From the NCBI GenBank assembly GCA_964434535.1, contig CAYSWA010000006.1:1-64000 (forward strand): a DNA stretch of 64,000 bases, written 5' to 3'. Made by a program: the position numbers and the translations under genes. The first letter of the stretch is position 1; every line of letters starts with the position of its first letter. The notes beneath the pieces are model-generated. The model saw only the letters and a list, made by a program, of their open reading frames with translations. It was not told where the DNA came from and made no database searches. The stretch comes from SM23-32 sp964434535. GTDB taxonomy: Bacteria; Planctomycetota; Brocadiia; SM23-32. Of this stretch, positions 1 to 8,041 are shown piece by piece.

Positions 1-1676
1 ACCCGCCCGTCGTCCACCTTCGGCAGAAACTCCGAGCCGACGCGGGCGGCCAGCACGAGGCTGCCGGCAAAGAGCGCTACGGTCAGCGCGATGGTCGGCC
101 AGCGTGCCTTCAGGCAAAGGCCCAGCGCGCTCGAATAAGCCCTGCCCATGCCGCCGATGACGGCATCGAAGGCCCGCGCGATCCAGGAAGGCCGGCCGCC
201 CCGCTCGCCCCGAACGAGCCGGTCGGTCAGCAGCGGTGTCAAAGTGGTCGCGACCAGGAGCGAGATCACGACGATGCCCGCCACGACCATGACGAGTTCC
301 TTGAAAAGCAGGGCCGCCAGCCCGGGCACGAAAAGGAACGGCAGGAAGATGGCCAGGAAGCTCAGAGTGGCCGCGACGATGGCCGAGCCGACCTCTTCTG
401 TGCCCTTCAGCGCGTAGTCGCTGATCCCTTCGGCCTTCAGGCGCGTGATGTTCTCCATCACCACGATCGAGTTGTCCAGGATGACGCCCAGCGCCACCAC
501 CAGCCCGCCCAGAGAGAAGAGGTTGATCGAGAAGTCGGCAACCTTCATCACGAAGAAGTTGGCCAGCAGCGTAATCGGCAGAGCCACAACCATGACCAGA
601 ACCTGCCGCCAGCGGCCGAGAAACAGGTAGACGACCACGATGACCAGGACAGCAGCCAGGATCGCGGAGCCCTGGACACTTCGGATGGCGCCCAGAACGT
701 AGTCGCCCTGGTTCTCCACGTAGCCGAACTCGATGTCATCCGGGATGTCACGCCCAAGCTCCTCCAGGCGGGCCTTGACCGCCTGCGCCACCGTTACGGT
801 GTTGGCCTCCGCCTGCTTGAGCACGTTGAGCTTGACGCACGGCTTGCCGTTGAAGCGCGTGTTGACGCGCATGTCTTCATGTGAATCTTCAACGGAGGCA
901 ACATCTTTCACATAAACGTTCTCTCCGTTCGTTCCGCGCGCCAGGACCACGTTTCGTATCTCATCGAGGCTCTCGAACTCGCCCATCGTACGGGCTATGA
1001 TTTCGCGTGTCTCAACGGTCACTCGCCCGGCGAACATCTCCCGGTTCTCTTCGTAGAGCATCCTGGCGATTCCGGCCGGCGAGAGTCCGTATGCGGCCAG
1101 CCTCTGCGGGTCGAGGTGGATACGGATCTCCCGTTCAAGGCCTCCGACGACCTCCACTCCCGCCGTGCCCGGGACGGCCGTCAGACGATCCGCCAGCCAG
1201 TTCTCCGCCCACTCGCGCAGCCAGACCAGGTCCCGCTGTTCGGACGAGATCGTCACCTGCATCACCGGCAACTGCGAGGGGTCGGCCTTGATGATGACCG
1301 GCGGGTCCATGTCCGGCGGCAACCTGCGCGCCACGCGCCCCATGGCTGTGATCACGTCCTGGTAAGCCTCCTCGACGTTCACGCCGTACTGGAAGTTGAC
1401 CAGCAGGGTGTACATGCCCTCGATGCTGCTCGATTCCAGGTAGTCCAGGTTGTCCACCGTGGCCAGCACGCGTTCGACCGGCTCGGCGATGTTGGTCTCG
1501 ATCTCTTCCGGCGTGGCGCCCCGCCACCAGATGTGAACCTTGATCATCGGGTAGATGATCTCGGGCAGATAGTCCACATCGAGCTGCTTCAGGCTGAACA
1601 GTCCGGTCGCGAAAACGGCAATGGCAAGGACCGTCGCGGCCACGGGGCGCTTGAGTGCTGTGCTGGTGATGCGCAT
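1..1676 (-). CDS. RND efflux permease, N-terminal part (C-terminus beyond window)
   Basis: This is an inner-membrane proton-driven RND pump (AcrB/HAE1-like) that would work with the adaptor and TolC-like genes just upstream. About 558 residues are visible. They begin with the usual N-terminal transmembrane helix (start MRITSTALKRPV), followed by a periplasmic porter domain and a cluster of membrane helices. The TM4-like segment reads GVILDNSIVVMENI, so the second Asp of the AcrB-type DD pair is Asn. The ATG at 1676 lies 6 bp after the adaptor stop codon, so the genes are probably co-transcribed. Substrate cannot be told; heavy metal, drug or lipid export are all possible. The gene is cut by the window edge, not visibly truncated. 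Confidence 0.9.
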   Translation of the reverse strand, partial: MRITSTALKRPVAATVLAIAVFATGLFSLKQLDVDYLPEIIYPMIKVHIWWRGATPEEIETNIAEPVERVLATVDNLDYLESSSIEGMYTLLVNFQYGVNVEEAYQDVITAMGRVARRLPPDMDPPVIIKADPSQLPVMQVTISSEQRDLVWLREWAENWLADRLTAVPGTAGVEVVGGLEREIRIHLDPQRLAAYGLSPAGIARMLYEENREMFAGRVTVETREIIARTMGEFESLDEIRNVVLARGTNGENVYVKDVASVEDSHEDMRVNTRFNGKPCVKLNVLKQAEANTVTVAQAVKARLEELGRDIPDDIEFGYVENQGDYVLGAIRSVQGSAILAAVLVIVVVYLFLGRWRQVLVMVVALPITLLANFFVMKVADFSINLFSLGGLVVALGVILDNSIVVMENITRLKAEGISDYALKGTEEVGSAIVAATLSFLAIFLPFLFVPGLAALLFKELVMVVAGIVVISLLVATTLTPLLTDRLVRGERGGRPSWIARAFDAVIGGMGRAYSSALGLCLKARWPTIALTVALFAGSLVLAARVGSEFLPKVDDGR

Positions 1677-1682
1677 TCCCGT

Positions 1683-3011
1683 TTACCTCTTGCCGGGTTC
1701 CGTGGAACCGGCCCCGGCCGTGGGCAGGGAGACGGGAGCGCCGTCCTTCAGCCCTTCGTGGCCGGCAACGGCCACGAGCTCTCCGGCTTCCACCCCTGCG
1801 ACGATCTGCACGAGCCGCTCGGTCTCGATCCCGGTCTTCACCTTGCGCAACCGGGCCTTTCCTTCGGCCACGACGAAAACCAGGCTCTCACCCTTGGGAT
1901 TCGTCAGCACGGCGCCGTCCGGCACGGTCACCGCGTCGGCGACCACGTCGGTGTGCAGAACAACGCGCGCGAACATGCCGGGAACCATGGGCGTGTCCGC
2001 AGCCGGCTTTGCCTCCACTATTCGCGTCCGAGTAGCCGGGTCCAACTCCGGGTAGACCCGCACGATAGTTGCCTCGAATCTTCTCCCCGGCAGCGCATCG
2101 AACAGCACTATAGCCTTGTCATCCTCGTTGACGGCCAGCGCTGAAGCCTCGGCCACGCCGAAACGGACAACCAGTGAATCCCCTTCCATCAAGTCCAGCA
2201 GCGGGGCTTTCGCCGTGGCGAGATCGCCGGGGCGAACATGAACCCGCGTGACGACGCCGTCGAAGGGGGCGTGAAGCACACATTCGTGGAGCGTGGCTCT
2301 GGCCTTCTCCATTCGGGCGTCCGCCTCATGGACCAGCGCTTCTTGAACGGCTACCTCGGTCGCCGTCGGCCCGGCTTTGAGCATCTGGAGCTTCTCCTGG
2401 GCGGCGACGAGTTGGGTTTTGCACGTGACGTATGCAACGCGGGCCTTCTCCATGGCCTCGCCCGGCAGCGAGCCGCTGGTGACCATCTGCTCGATGCGCT
2501 TCATGTCGCTTTCGGTGAAACCGGCGCACTCTTCGAGCTGCTTCACCGCCTCGGCCGCCTGGGCGATCTCCTCCGGACGCGCGCCGGCCTTCAGGTCCGC
2601 CAGCTTGGCCCGGGCTACGGCAAGCGCTGCTTCGGCGGCGCGGACGTCCTCGCGGTAGAAGGGGCGCTCGATTTCAATGAGCTTCTCGCCCCTTTTCACC
2701 CTGTCCCCCTCGCGCCAGGGACAGAAGCCGACCGGCCCGTCCACCGTCGCCCGGACGGTGATGCGGTCTGTGGCGACCACGTCGCCGGTCACCTCGATCG
2801 TGCGCGAGATCGTCTGCCGGCGCGCCTCGGCCACCTGGACAAGCGGCGGCTTCTTTGCCGCGCTCCACCGCGCTCCCCCGGGCGCCGGACCTGTCCCCGG
2901 CCGAACAGGAACCTTGAGGTCCGCAAGCTCCTCAGCCCCCTTGCCGTCACACCCAGCCAGCCAATAGGCCCCTGTGAGCGCAACCATGATGAACACAATC
3001 GTCTTCTTCAT
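1683..3011 (-). CDS. RND efflux periplasmic adaptor (HlyD/MFP family) lipoprotein
   Basis: This 442-residue membrane-fusion protein links the RND pump to the TolC channel. It starts with a lipoprotein signal ending in lipobox LAGC, so it is likely anchored to the inner membrane. Then come a barrel-sandwich half, a long Ala/Lys/Glu-rich alpha-helical hairpin (about residues 120-220), the returning lipoyl half (HAPFDGVVTRVHVRPGD) and beta-barrel and membrane-proximal domains. Its ATG overlaps the TolC-like stop (ATGA), so translation is probably coupled. The order outer membrane protein, adaptor, pump is typical of tripartite systems. Confidence 0.92.
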   Translation of the reverse strand: MKKTIVFIMVALTGAYWLAGCDGKGAEELADLKVPVRPGTGPAPGGARWSAAKKPPLVQVAEARRQTISRTIEVTGDVVATDRITVRATVDGPVGFCPWREGDRVKRGEKLIEIERPFYREDVRAAEAALAVARAKLADLKAGARPEEIAQAAEAVKQLEECAGFTESDMKRIEQMVTSGSLPGEAMEKARVAYVTCKTQLVAAQEKLQMLKAGPTATEVAVQEALVHEADARMEKARATLHECVLHAPFDGVVTRVHVRPGDLATAKAPLLDLMEGDSLVVRFGVAEASALAVNEDDKAIVLFDALPGRRFEATIVRVYPELDPATRTRIVEAKPAADTPMVPGMFARVVLHTDVVADAVTVPDGAVLTNPKGESLVFVVAEGKARLRKVKTGIETERLVQIVAGVEAGELVAVAGHEGLKDGAPVSLPTAGAGSTEPGKR

Positions 3012-4393
3012 TGTTCCTCTCCAACCGCCAGGCGGTATTGCGCCACGGATATGTTGTATTCGGCGAGGGCCTGGGCGTGATTCGTCTCCGCGTCCAGAAG
3101 CGCCGACTGCGCGTCGAGAACATCGGTAATCGAGCCTTTGCCGAGGTCGTACTTCTCGCGCTCGATGCGCAGCGACTCGCGTCCCTGCTCAATCGCCTTC
3201 TCGGTCGCGCGGACCCGTTCCAGGCTGGACGTCAGGTTCAGGATCGCCGTCTGCACGTCGAGGCGAATCTTCAACTCCAGATCGCGCAAGCCTTCCTGGG
3301 CCGACGCCAGCCTCGCCCGTTCGCGTCGAATGTTGGCGCTGATGCGGCCGCCCTCGAACAGCGGAAGGCTGAGCGACAGCCCCACGCTGCCCACGTCCTC
3401 CGACGCGCTTGCGCCGGGCTGCCGATTGAGGTCGCCCGCCGCCCACCGGCCTCCGTAGGACCCTACGGCGGATAGTGTGGCCCAGTGGCCGGCCCGCGCT
3501 ACGTCAACGCGTCTGGCCTGGCCCTCGACCTCCGCTTGCGCGGCAAGATGGTCGTCGCGTTGCGCGTAGGCCAGTTCCACCGCCTTCTCCACGGGTTGAA
3601 AGGCGCTCAAGGCCAGGTTGCCCTTGACCTCGGGGGCGCTGCCGTCGGGAACGCCCATGAGATTGGCGAGCACTTGGCGCTGAATGGCGAGCGTGTTCCT
3701 GACCCGGACCAGTCTCTGCTCGATGTCGGCAAGGCGCACCTCCGTTCGCAGGAGGTCCACCCTGGCGGCCTTCTGCACGCCCATGAGGTCCTGCACCCGC
3801 TTGCGGTGCTCCTCCAGCGCCTTACGCGAGAACTCAAGCGATTCGATCACACGACGCTGCCCGAGGATCGAATAGAACGCGCTCGATACGTTGAAGACCA
3901 ACTCGGTGCGTGTGCGAGCCAGCCGGTTTTCGGCCGCCCGGCGCAGCAATTCGGAGGCGCGAATCTCGTTGATGATTCGCCCGCCTGTAAAGAGCGGCAT
4001 GCTGACGACGAGATCGGCCGAGAAGATGTCCGAACTCCACGCGCCCACCTCGCCGGGCTCCCGTGCCGGCACAAGCCGCTGATCATCGAGGTGATGCCGG
4101 TAGCCGCCCACCGTGCTCAGGGACGGCCAGCGCTGGGCGGCGGCCACGTCCCGCTGCGCCGCCGCGCCTTCGGCGTCCCAGAACCGCTGCCCGATCTGCG
4201 GGTTGTTGGCAAGTGCCAACTCGACGCACTGCGACAGGGTCAATGGCCGGTCCTGCCTTCGGACCAGGTCGGCAGACAGCGACGGTCGCGGCGCACGTCC
4301 GCCGCGAATCGGCGCATAAGGGTCGGTCGGATGCGTCAGGGCACAGCCGGTCAGCGACAGCAGTATAAGCGGCAATGTCCGTGTTGCCTTCAC
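3008..4393 (-). CDS. TolC family outer-membrane efflux protein
   Basis: This is an outer-membrane channel of about 461 residues with two TolC-type helical repeats (ALANNPQIGQRFWDAEGA and a second repeat near residue 300) and a lipoprotein signal with lipobox LTGC. I chose the GTG at 4393: it gives a clean signal peptide, it is preceded by a purine-rich GGAAGAAGG, and it overlaps the ferredoxin stop as GTGA. An upstream ATG at 4438 would add 15 hydrophilic residues before the signal. The C-terminus overlaps the adaptor start by 4 bp. Confidence 0.9.
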   Translation of the reverse strand: MKATRTLPLILLSLTGCALTHPTDPYAPIRGGRAPRPSLSADLVRRQDRPLTLSQCVELALANNPQIGQRFWDAEGAAAQRDVAAAQRWPSLSTVGGYRHHLDDQRLVPAREPGEVGAWSSDIFSADLVVSMPLFTGGRIINEIRASELLRRAAENRLARTRTELVFNVSSAFYSILGQRRVIESLEFSRKALEEHRKRVQDLMGVQKAARVDLLRTEVRLADIEQRLVRVRNTLAIQRQVLANLMGVPDGSAPEVKGNLALSAFQPVEKAVELAYAQRDDHLAAQAEVEGQARRVDVARAGHWATLSAVGSYGGRWAAGDLNRQPGASASEDVGSVGLSLSLPLFEGGRISANIRRERARLASAQEGLRDLELKIRLDVQTAILNLTSSLERVRATEKAIEQGRESLRIEREKYDLGKGSITDVLDAQSALLDAETNHAQALAEYNISVAQYRLAVGEEQ

Positions 4394-4692
4394 GCCAGTC
4401 TGCCTTCTTCCTTCAACTGCTTCTTGACCTTGGCCCAAATCTTCTCTCTCCGGTAGAGCTCGCGGAGGCCCTCGATGTCAGGAAAGGAAATGGCCTTTCC
4501 CGCACACAGGTTGGCGCATGTCGAGCAACCCACGACACAGTCGTAAGGACGCACGACTTTCGGCCCGTCTTCAGTCCACTCGAAGACCTCTTTCCCGCAG
4601 TTCATGCACATCCCGCACTTCACGCACTTTTCAGGGTCCACCGTCGGGTACCACTCGACTTTCTCTCTCGGACAGCCGGTCAACCAGGCCAT
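4390..4692 (-). CDS. Small dicluster 4Fe-4S ferredoxin-like protein
   Basis: The product is about 100 residues with two cysteine clusters: CVKCGMCMNC (four Cys in CX2CX2CX2C) and CVVGCSTCANLC. This resembles a two-cluster bacterial ferredoxin with a non-standard second motif. A Lys/Glu-rich helical tail follows. The start MAWLTG at 4692 has a strong ribosome site (GAGGAGAG) 6-7 bases upstream; longer readings would run into the universal stress gene. It sits between the stress protein and TolC genes in one operon and its stop overlaps the TolC start. The redox partner is unknown; a link to metal or metalloid reduction is only inference. Confidence 0.8.
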   Translation of the reverse strand: MAWLTGCPREKVEWYPTVDPEKCVKCGMCMNCGKEVFEWTEDGPKVVRPYDCVVGCSTCANLCAGKAISFPDIEGLRELYRREKIWAKVKKQLKEEGRLA

Positions 4693-4726
4693 AACTCTCC
4701 TCCTCAATCGTGTACTGGTCCAGCGC

Positions 4727-5614
4727 TCAGGAACCTTCGTTACCCTTCGCCGGCATGGGGATAAGCAACACCGGCGCTTCGGCATGGCGGGCCACGTTAT
4801 GGCTGACACTGCCAACGAAGAGGTCGCCGATGAGACCACGGCCTTGGCTGCCCATGACCACCAGGCTGGCCCGCCCTTCCCGCGCGCGGCCCAATATCTC
4901 GGCGGTCGGCGCCCCATATGGAAGCTCGATGCGCACATCCGTGGCGCCGTTTTCCTCAAGCTGGTCCTTCAATCTCTCAAGGCGTCCCCGGTCGATCTCG
5001 TTGAACTCCTCCAGCCGGTGTTCCAGGTGCTTCCCGAGTCGTGTCTTGTCCTGGACATGCAGCAGGGTCACCCGCCGGGCGCCGCTCTTGACCACAGCTT
5101 GCACATAGGTGAATGCGTGCTCGGCGTTGTCGGAAAAGTCCGTGGGGTACAGCACGTGGTCGAGAAAATCGCACTTGCCGGCCGCGCACATTGGCTGTCC
5201 ATCATCGGCGGTGGTAAGACGCAAAACCATAACGGGTCTTGCTGCATGATGGATCACAGCGCAGGCGACGCCGCCGAGAAGTATCTCGCTGCCAAGGTTG
5301 TGTCCGTGGGACCCGACAACGATCAGGGAGCAGCCTTCCTTTTCCGCAACGCGAGGGACCTCAACCTGCGGCAATCCTGGCACCGCCTTCACAGTCGCGG
5401 TAAACCCCTGCGCTTCGAGGCGCTGCTTGTGCTCGCCGAGCGTTCCTTCGATATACTCCTTAATATGCTGGGGGAAGGGGACCACCTGGCGAATGTCAAA
5501 GCAGTGCACCAACACGCACTCGCGAGTTCCGAGGGCTCGGAGCCCTCCCGCACAATCGACTACGGCCAGGGAAGCAGGCGATAGGTCCGTGGCCACGAGA
5601 GCTTTTCTGAACAT
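4727..5614 (-). CDS. Tandem-domain universal stress protein
   Basis: This 295-residue cytoplasmic protein has two UspA folds in tandem. Domain 1 starts at the N-terminus (KALVATDLSPAS) and ends with VVGSHGHNLGSEILLGG. Domain 2 starts near residue 150 (HVLYPTDFSDNAE) and ends with GSQGRGLIGDLFVGSVSHNV, the ATP-binding G-2X-G-9X-G(S/T) pattern. The second domain keeps the full nucleotide-binding motif and the first has a variant. It lies 10 bp from the permease stop and 34 bp before the ferredoxin, inside the ArsR-led operon. Confidence 0.92.
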   Translation of the reverse strand: MFRKALVATDLSPASLAVVDCAGGLRALGTRECVLVHCFDIRQVVPFPQHIKEYIEGTLGEHKQRLEAQGFTATVKAVPGLPQVEVPRVAEKEGCSLIVVGSHGHNLGSEILLGGVACAVIHHAARPVMVLRLTTADDGQPMCAAGKCDFLDHVLYPTDFSDNAEHAFTYVQAVVKSGARRVTLLHVQDKTRLGKHLEHRLEEFNEIDRGRLERLKDQLEENGATDVRIELPYGAPTAEILGRAREGRASLVVMGSQGRGLIGDLFVGSVSHNVARHAEAPVLLIPMPAKGNEGS

Positions 5615-5624
5615 GATTCCTCCT

Positions 5625-6926
5625 TCAACCCCAGATCGAGCCGTAGATCATTCCGCTGATCGTGGCCATGACGACTACCAGCGAGACATAGACGACCGTC
5701 TTCTTCGTGCCGATCACGCTGCGGATCACCAGCATGTTGGGCAGGCTCAGCGCCGGCCCGGCCAGCAGCAGCGCCAGCGCGGGCCCCTTGCCCATGCCTG
5801 CGCCGAGCAGGCCCTGGAGGATGGGCACTTCCGTCAGCGTGGCGAAGTACATGAACGCGCCCGCGACCGAGGCGAAGAAATTCGACCAGAGCGAGTTTCC
5901 GCCCACCGCGCCTTCCACCCAGCCGGAGGGGATCAGGCCCTCGTGGCCAGGGCGGCCCAGCAGCGCGCCGGCCACCAGCACGCCGATGAAGAGCAGCGGC
6001 AGAATCTGTTTCGCGAATCCCCACGTCTGGTCGAGCCAGTCCCGCGTCTCCCCCTTACTCGTGCCCGTGACGGCGACCAGACCCGCCACGGCCACGGCGA
6101 AGGCGATCATCGGCTCGTGGGGGAAGAGCAGCGCCACGAGCGCCGTCGGCACGGCGGCGGCGGCGAGCTTCCAGGGCTTCAGCCCGAACCAGAGCAGCAG
6201 GATCACGGCGAACGCGACGGCGAAGCCGCTCGTGATGACCCATTTGGCGCAGTAGACGGCGTGCCAGAAGCCCGTCGCTTCGGCCGGCTTGCCCCAGTTG
6301 GCGAAGACCAGGATGCCGACCATCGAGGCGAAGTAGAGCACGTTCTGCCAGAGCGGACGGCTCACCTCCGGCTCCGGCATCGTCGCCTGGGCGTTCGCCT
6401 TCGCGACCTCTTCCTTCAGGAAGATCAGGTGCATGAGCAGGCCGATGACGATGCTGAAGACGATGGCGCCGACGGCCCGCGCCACGCCCAGCTCCAGCCC
6501 CAGCACGCGCGCCGTCAGCACGATGGCGAGCACGTTGATGGCCGGTCCGCTGTAGAGGAACGCCGTCGCCGGCCCCAGCCCGGCGCCCATGCGGTGGATG
6601 CCGCTGAACAGCGGCAGCACCGTGCAGGAGCAGACGGCCAGGATCGTCCCCGACACCGACGCGACGCCGTAGGCCAGCGCCTTGTTCGCCCGGGCGCCGA
6701 GGTACTTCATCACCGACGCCTGGCTGACGAAGACGGCGATGGCCCCGGCGATGAAGAAGGCCGGCACCAGGCACAAGAGCACGTGCTCCTGCGCGTACCA
6801 CTTCACCAGGTGCAGCGACTCCATGACGGCGCTGTCGAAGCGCGCCGTCCCGACCGGCAGGTAGAAGCAGGCCAGGAAGACGGCCAGGATCAGCGCCAGC
6901 TTCTTCCACTCACCCTTCCGGCTCAT
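5625..6926 (-). CDS. Permease of the UPF0718/DUF318 family (ArsP/YraQ-like)
   Basis: This is a 433-residue polytopic inner-membrane protein with about 10 hydrophobic segments. The signature VCSCTVLPLFSGIHRMGAG and the following GPATAFLYSGPAINVLAI are diagnostic of the DUF318 permeases, some of which (ArsP) export organoarsenicals. The paired Cys in CSCT may bind the metalloid. The gene lies 87 bp downstream of an ArsR-type regulator, a common arrangement for this family. Substrate is not proven; arsenic, another metalloid or another soft ligand are possible. Confidence 0.88.
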   Translation of the reverse strand: MSRKGEWKKLALILAVFLACFYLPVGTARFDSAVMESLHLVKWYAQEHVLLCLVPAFFIAGAIAVFVSQASVMKYLGARANKALAYGVASVSGTILAVCSCTVLPLFSGIHRMGAGLGPATAFLYSGPAINVLAIVLTARVLGLELGVARAVGAIVFSIVIGLLMHLIFLKEEVAKANAQATMPEPEVSRPLWQNVLYFASMVGILVFANWGKPAEATGFWHAVYCAKWVITSGFAVAFAVILLLWFGLKPWKLAAAAVPTALVALLFPHEPMIAFAVAVAGLVAVTGTSKGETRDWLDQTWGFAKQILPLLFIGVLVAGALLGRPGHEGLIPSGWVEGAVGGNSLWSNFFASVAGAFMYFATLTEVPILQGLLGAGMGKGPALALLLAGPALSLPNMLVIRSVIGTKKTVVYVSLVVVMATISGMIYGSIWG

Positions 6927-6968
6927 GGGCGGCCCTTCGATCTCAACAGCGGCGAGTGCCCGGCTTTA

Positions 6969-6986
6969 CTTGGCCTTCCGGCCAAG
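6969..6986 (-). other. Intercistronic hairpin between arsR-like gene and permease gene
   Basis: A perfect 7-bp stem with a GGAA tetraloop is read on the minus strand as CTTGGCCGGAAGGCCAAG. It lies in the 87-bp gap between the regulator stop and the permease start. No T-run follows it in the direction of transcription, so it is not a clear intrinsic terminator. It could be an RNA processing or stability element that sets the ratio of regulator to downstream genes. Confidence 0.45.
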
Positions 6987-7013
6987 CATTAGTGAAAAAA
7001 AGCGTGGGGAGGT

Positions 7014-7358
7014 TCATCCTTTTCCTGCGGCCGGCGCAGGTTGCCCTGTTTCGCCCCGCGCCGGATCCTCTCGGACGGCCTCAACACAGCCGAAGACGTT
7101 CAGCACGCACGGGGCTTTCAGGCGGTAGAGGTGCTGGACGCCGTCGCTGCGGTAGTCCACGATGCCGGCATCCTTCAGGACCGAGAGGTGCTTGGAGACG
7201 GTGGAGATGTCGACGCCGACCATCTCCGTCAGCTCGCAGACGCACCGCTCGCCGCGCGACAGCTCGTCCACCATCATCAGGCGGCTCGGGTGCGCCAGGG
7301 CCTTCATCACCCGCGCCCGCTCCTCGAACACCTGCTGCTTCTGATTGCTCATGGCCAT
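7014..7358 (-). CDS. ArsR/SmtB family metalloregulator
   Basis: This winged-helix repressor of about 114 residues begins at the ATG (MAMSNQ) placed 5 bases after GGAGGGAG. The metal-sensing helix carries RCVCEL, the alpha3-type Cys-X-Cys site seen in arsenic and cadmium/lead sensors, followed by the DNA-recognition helix DISTVSKHLSVLKDAG. Two more Cys (PCVLNVFGC) lie near the C-terminus. The tail is low-complexity Gly/Pro/Ala. A consensus promoter overlapped by a palindrome lies immediately upstream, which suggests autoregulation and control of the following efflux operon. Confidence 0.92.
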   Translation of the reverse strand: MAMSNQKQQVFEERARVMKALAHPSRLMMVDELSRGERCVCELTEMVGVDISTVSKHLSVLKDAGIVDYRSDGVQHLYRLKAPCVLNVFGCVEAVREDPARGETGQPAPAAGKG

Positions 7359-7381
7359 GACCGCTCCCTCCATCATTGGCC

Positions 7382-7413
7382 ATTGTACCAAATAGCGCTT
7401 GTGAGTCAAGCGC
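7382..7413 (-). promoter_or_regulatory. Promoter and palindromic operator of the arsR-led operon
   Basis: On the minus strand TTGACT (7409-7404) and TACAAT (7387-7382) are 16 bp apart, a near-consensus sigma-70 promoter. A perfect inverted repeat GCGCTTG-5-CAAGCGC (7395-7413) covers the -35 box and spacer. ArsR/SmtB repressors bind such imperfect 12-2-12-like dyads over promoters, so this is the likely operator. The start codon is about 17 bases after the expected transcription start. Confidence 0.8.
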
Positions 7414-7496
7414 CTGGCGCAGTCGACTATGCCGGGAAGGCACAGAGACGGCCCGTGCCCAGGATCGCGGCGAGCAGCAACGCCGCCCCCTCGCCC

Positions 7497-7898
7497 TCAA
7501 TCCCGGAAGACGCGAGCGAGGGCCGCCTCGACCTGGCCGGGCGTGGGCTCTTCGCGCACGATCACCAGGAAGGGCCCGCGCACCACCGGCCGGAGCGGCC
7601 GGGGCTCGCCGGCCTGCTCCTGGCCGCGGGCGGCGAGCGCGGCAGCGGCGCCGGCCAGCTTCCGGTGCTCCTCGTCGTCGATGCGGTAGAGCTCGACCGA
7701 CAGGCGCTCGCCGCGCAGCCGCAGGCCCCGCGCGTCGACCTTCGGGAGGGCGGCCGTCTCGGCGACCTCGTAGGCGACGCCCTCGCGGCGCAGCGCCTCG
7801 GCCAGCTCTTCGGGCGTTCGCGCCGCCCGCGGGCCGCAGCCGCACGCCCCGAGCACGATCAACGCCAGCAGCGCGCCGCCAATCCGTCTGGTCCGCAT
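7497..7898 (-). CDS. Small lipoprotein of unknown function
   Basis: The product is 133 residues starting MRTRR at 7898, after a GAGGGAG ribosome site. A signal peptide ends in a lipobox (LGAC), so the mature protein is lipid-anchored. The rest is a small alpha/beta domain with no family I recognise (LAEALRREGVAYEVAETAALP; then a strand-rich segment ending FLVIVREEPTPGQVEAALARVF). It is a stand-alone gene divergent from the TIM-barrel gene. No function is assigned. Confidence 0.7.
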   Translation of the reverse strand: MRTRRIGGALLALIVLGACGCGPRAARTPEELAEALRREGVAYEVAETAALPKVDARGLRLRGERLSVELYRIDDEEHRKLAGAAAALAARGQEQAGEPRPLRPVVRGPFLVIVREEPTPGQVEAALARVFRD

Positions 7899-7931
7899 CA
7901 CGGCCTGCTCCCTCGTTCCCGGCCCGCATAG

Positions 7932-7960
7932 ACGGTAATGGCAGGGGCCGTCGCGATCAA
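7932..7960 (-). promoter_or_regulatory. Candidate promoter for the 7497-7898 lipoprotein
   Basis: TTGATC (7960-7955) and TACCGT (7937-7932) on the minus strand are 17 bp apart and lie 34 bp before the start codon. Moderate match. Confidence 0.4.
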
Positions 7961-7974
7961 GCATCCGCGCGGAG

Positions 7975-8003
7975 TTGCGCGCCGGGCCGCGCCGGGCGAT
8001 ACT
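7975..8003 (+). promoter_or_regulatory. Candidate promoter for the 8042 TIM-barrel gene
   Basis: TTGCGC (7975-7980) and GATACT (7998-8003) are 17 bp apart, 39 bp before the GTG start. Weak to moderate match. Confidence 0.35.
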
Positions 8004-8041
8004 GAGCGCGGGGCCACGCGATCGATACCGGAGGAGCGGCC

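Noticed and set aside
1116..3080. Plus-strand frames opposite the RND and adaptor genes
   Set aside because: Low-complexity shadow translations; the reverse strand gives well-known families.
6961..6995. Intrinsic terminator between arsR-like gene and permease gene
   Set aside because: The hairpin is perfect but there is no downstream T-run on the transcribed strand; kept only as an intercistronic hairpin.
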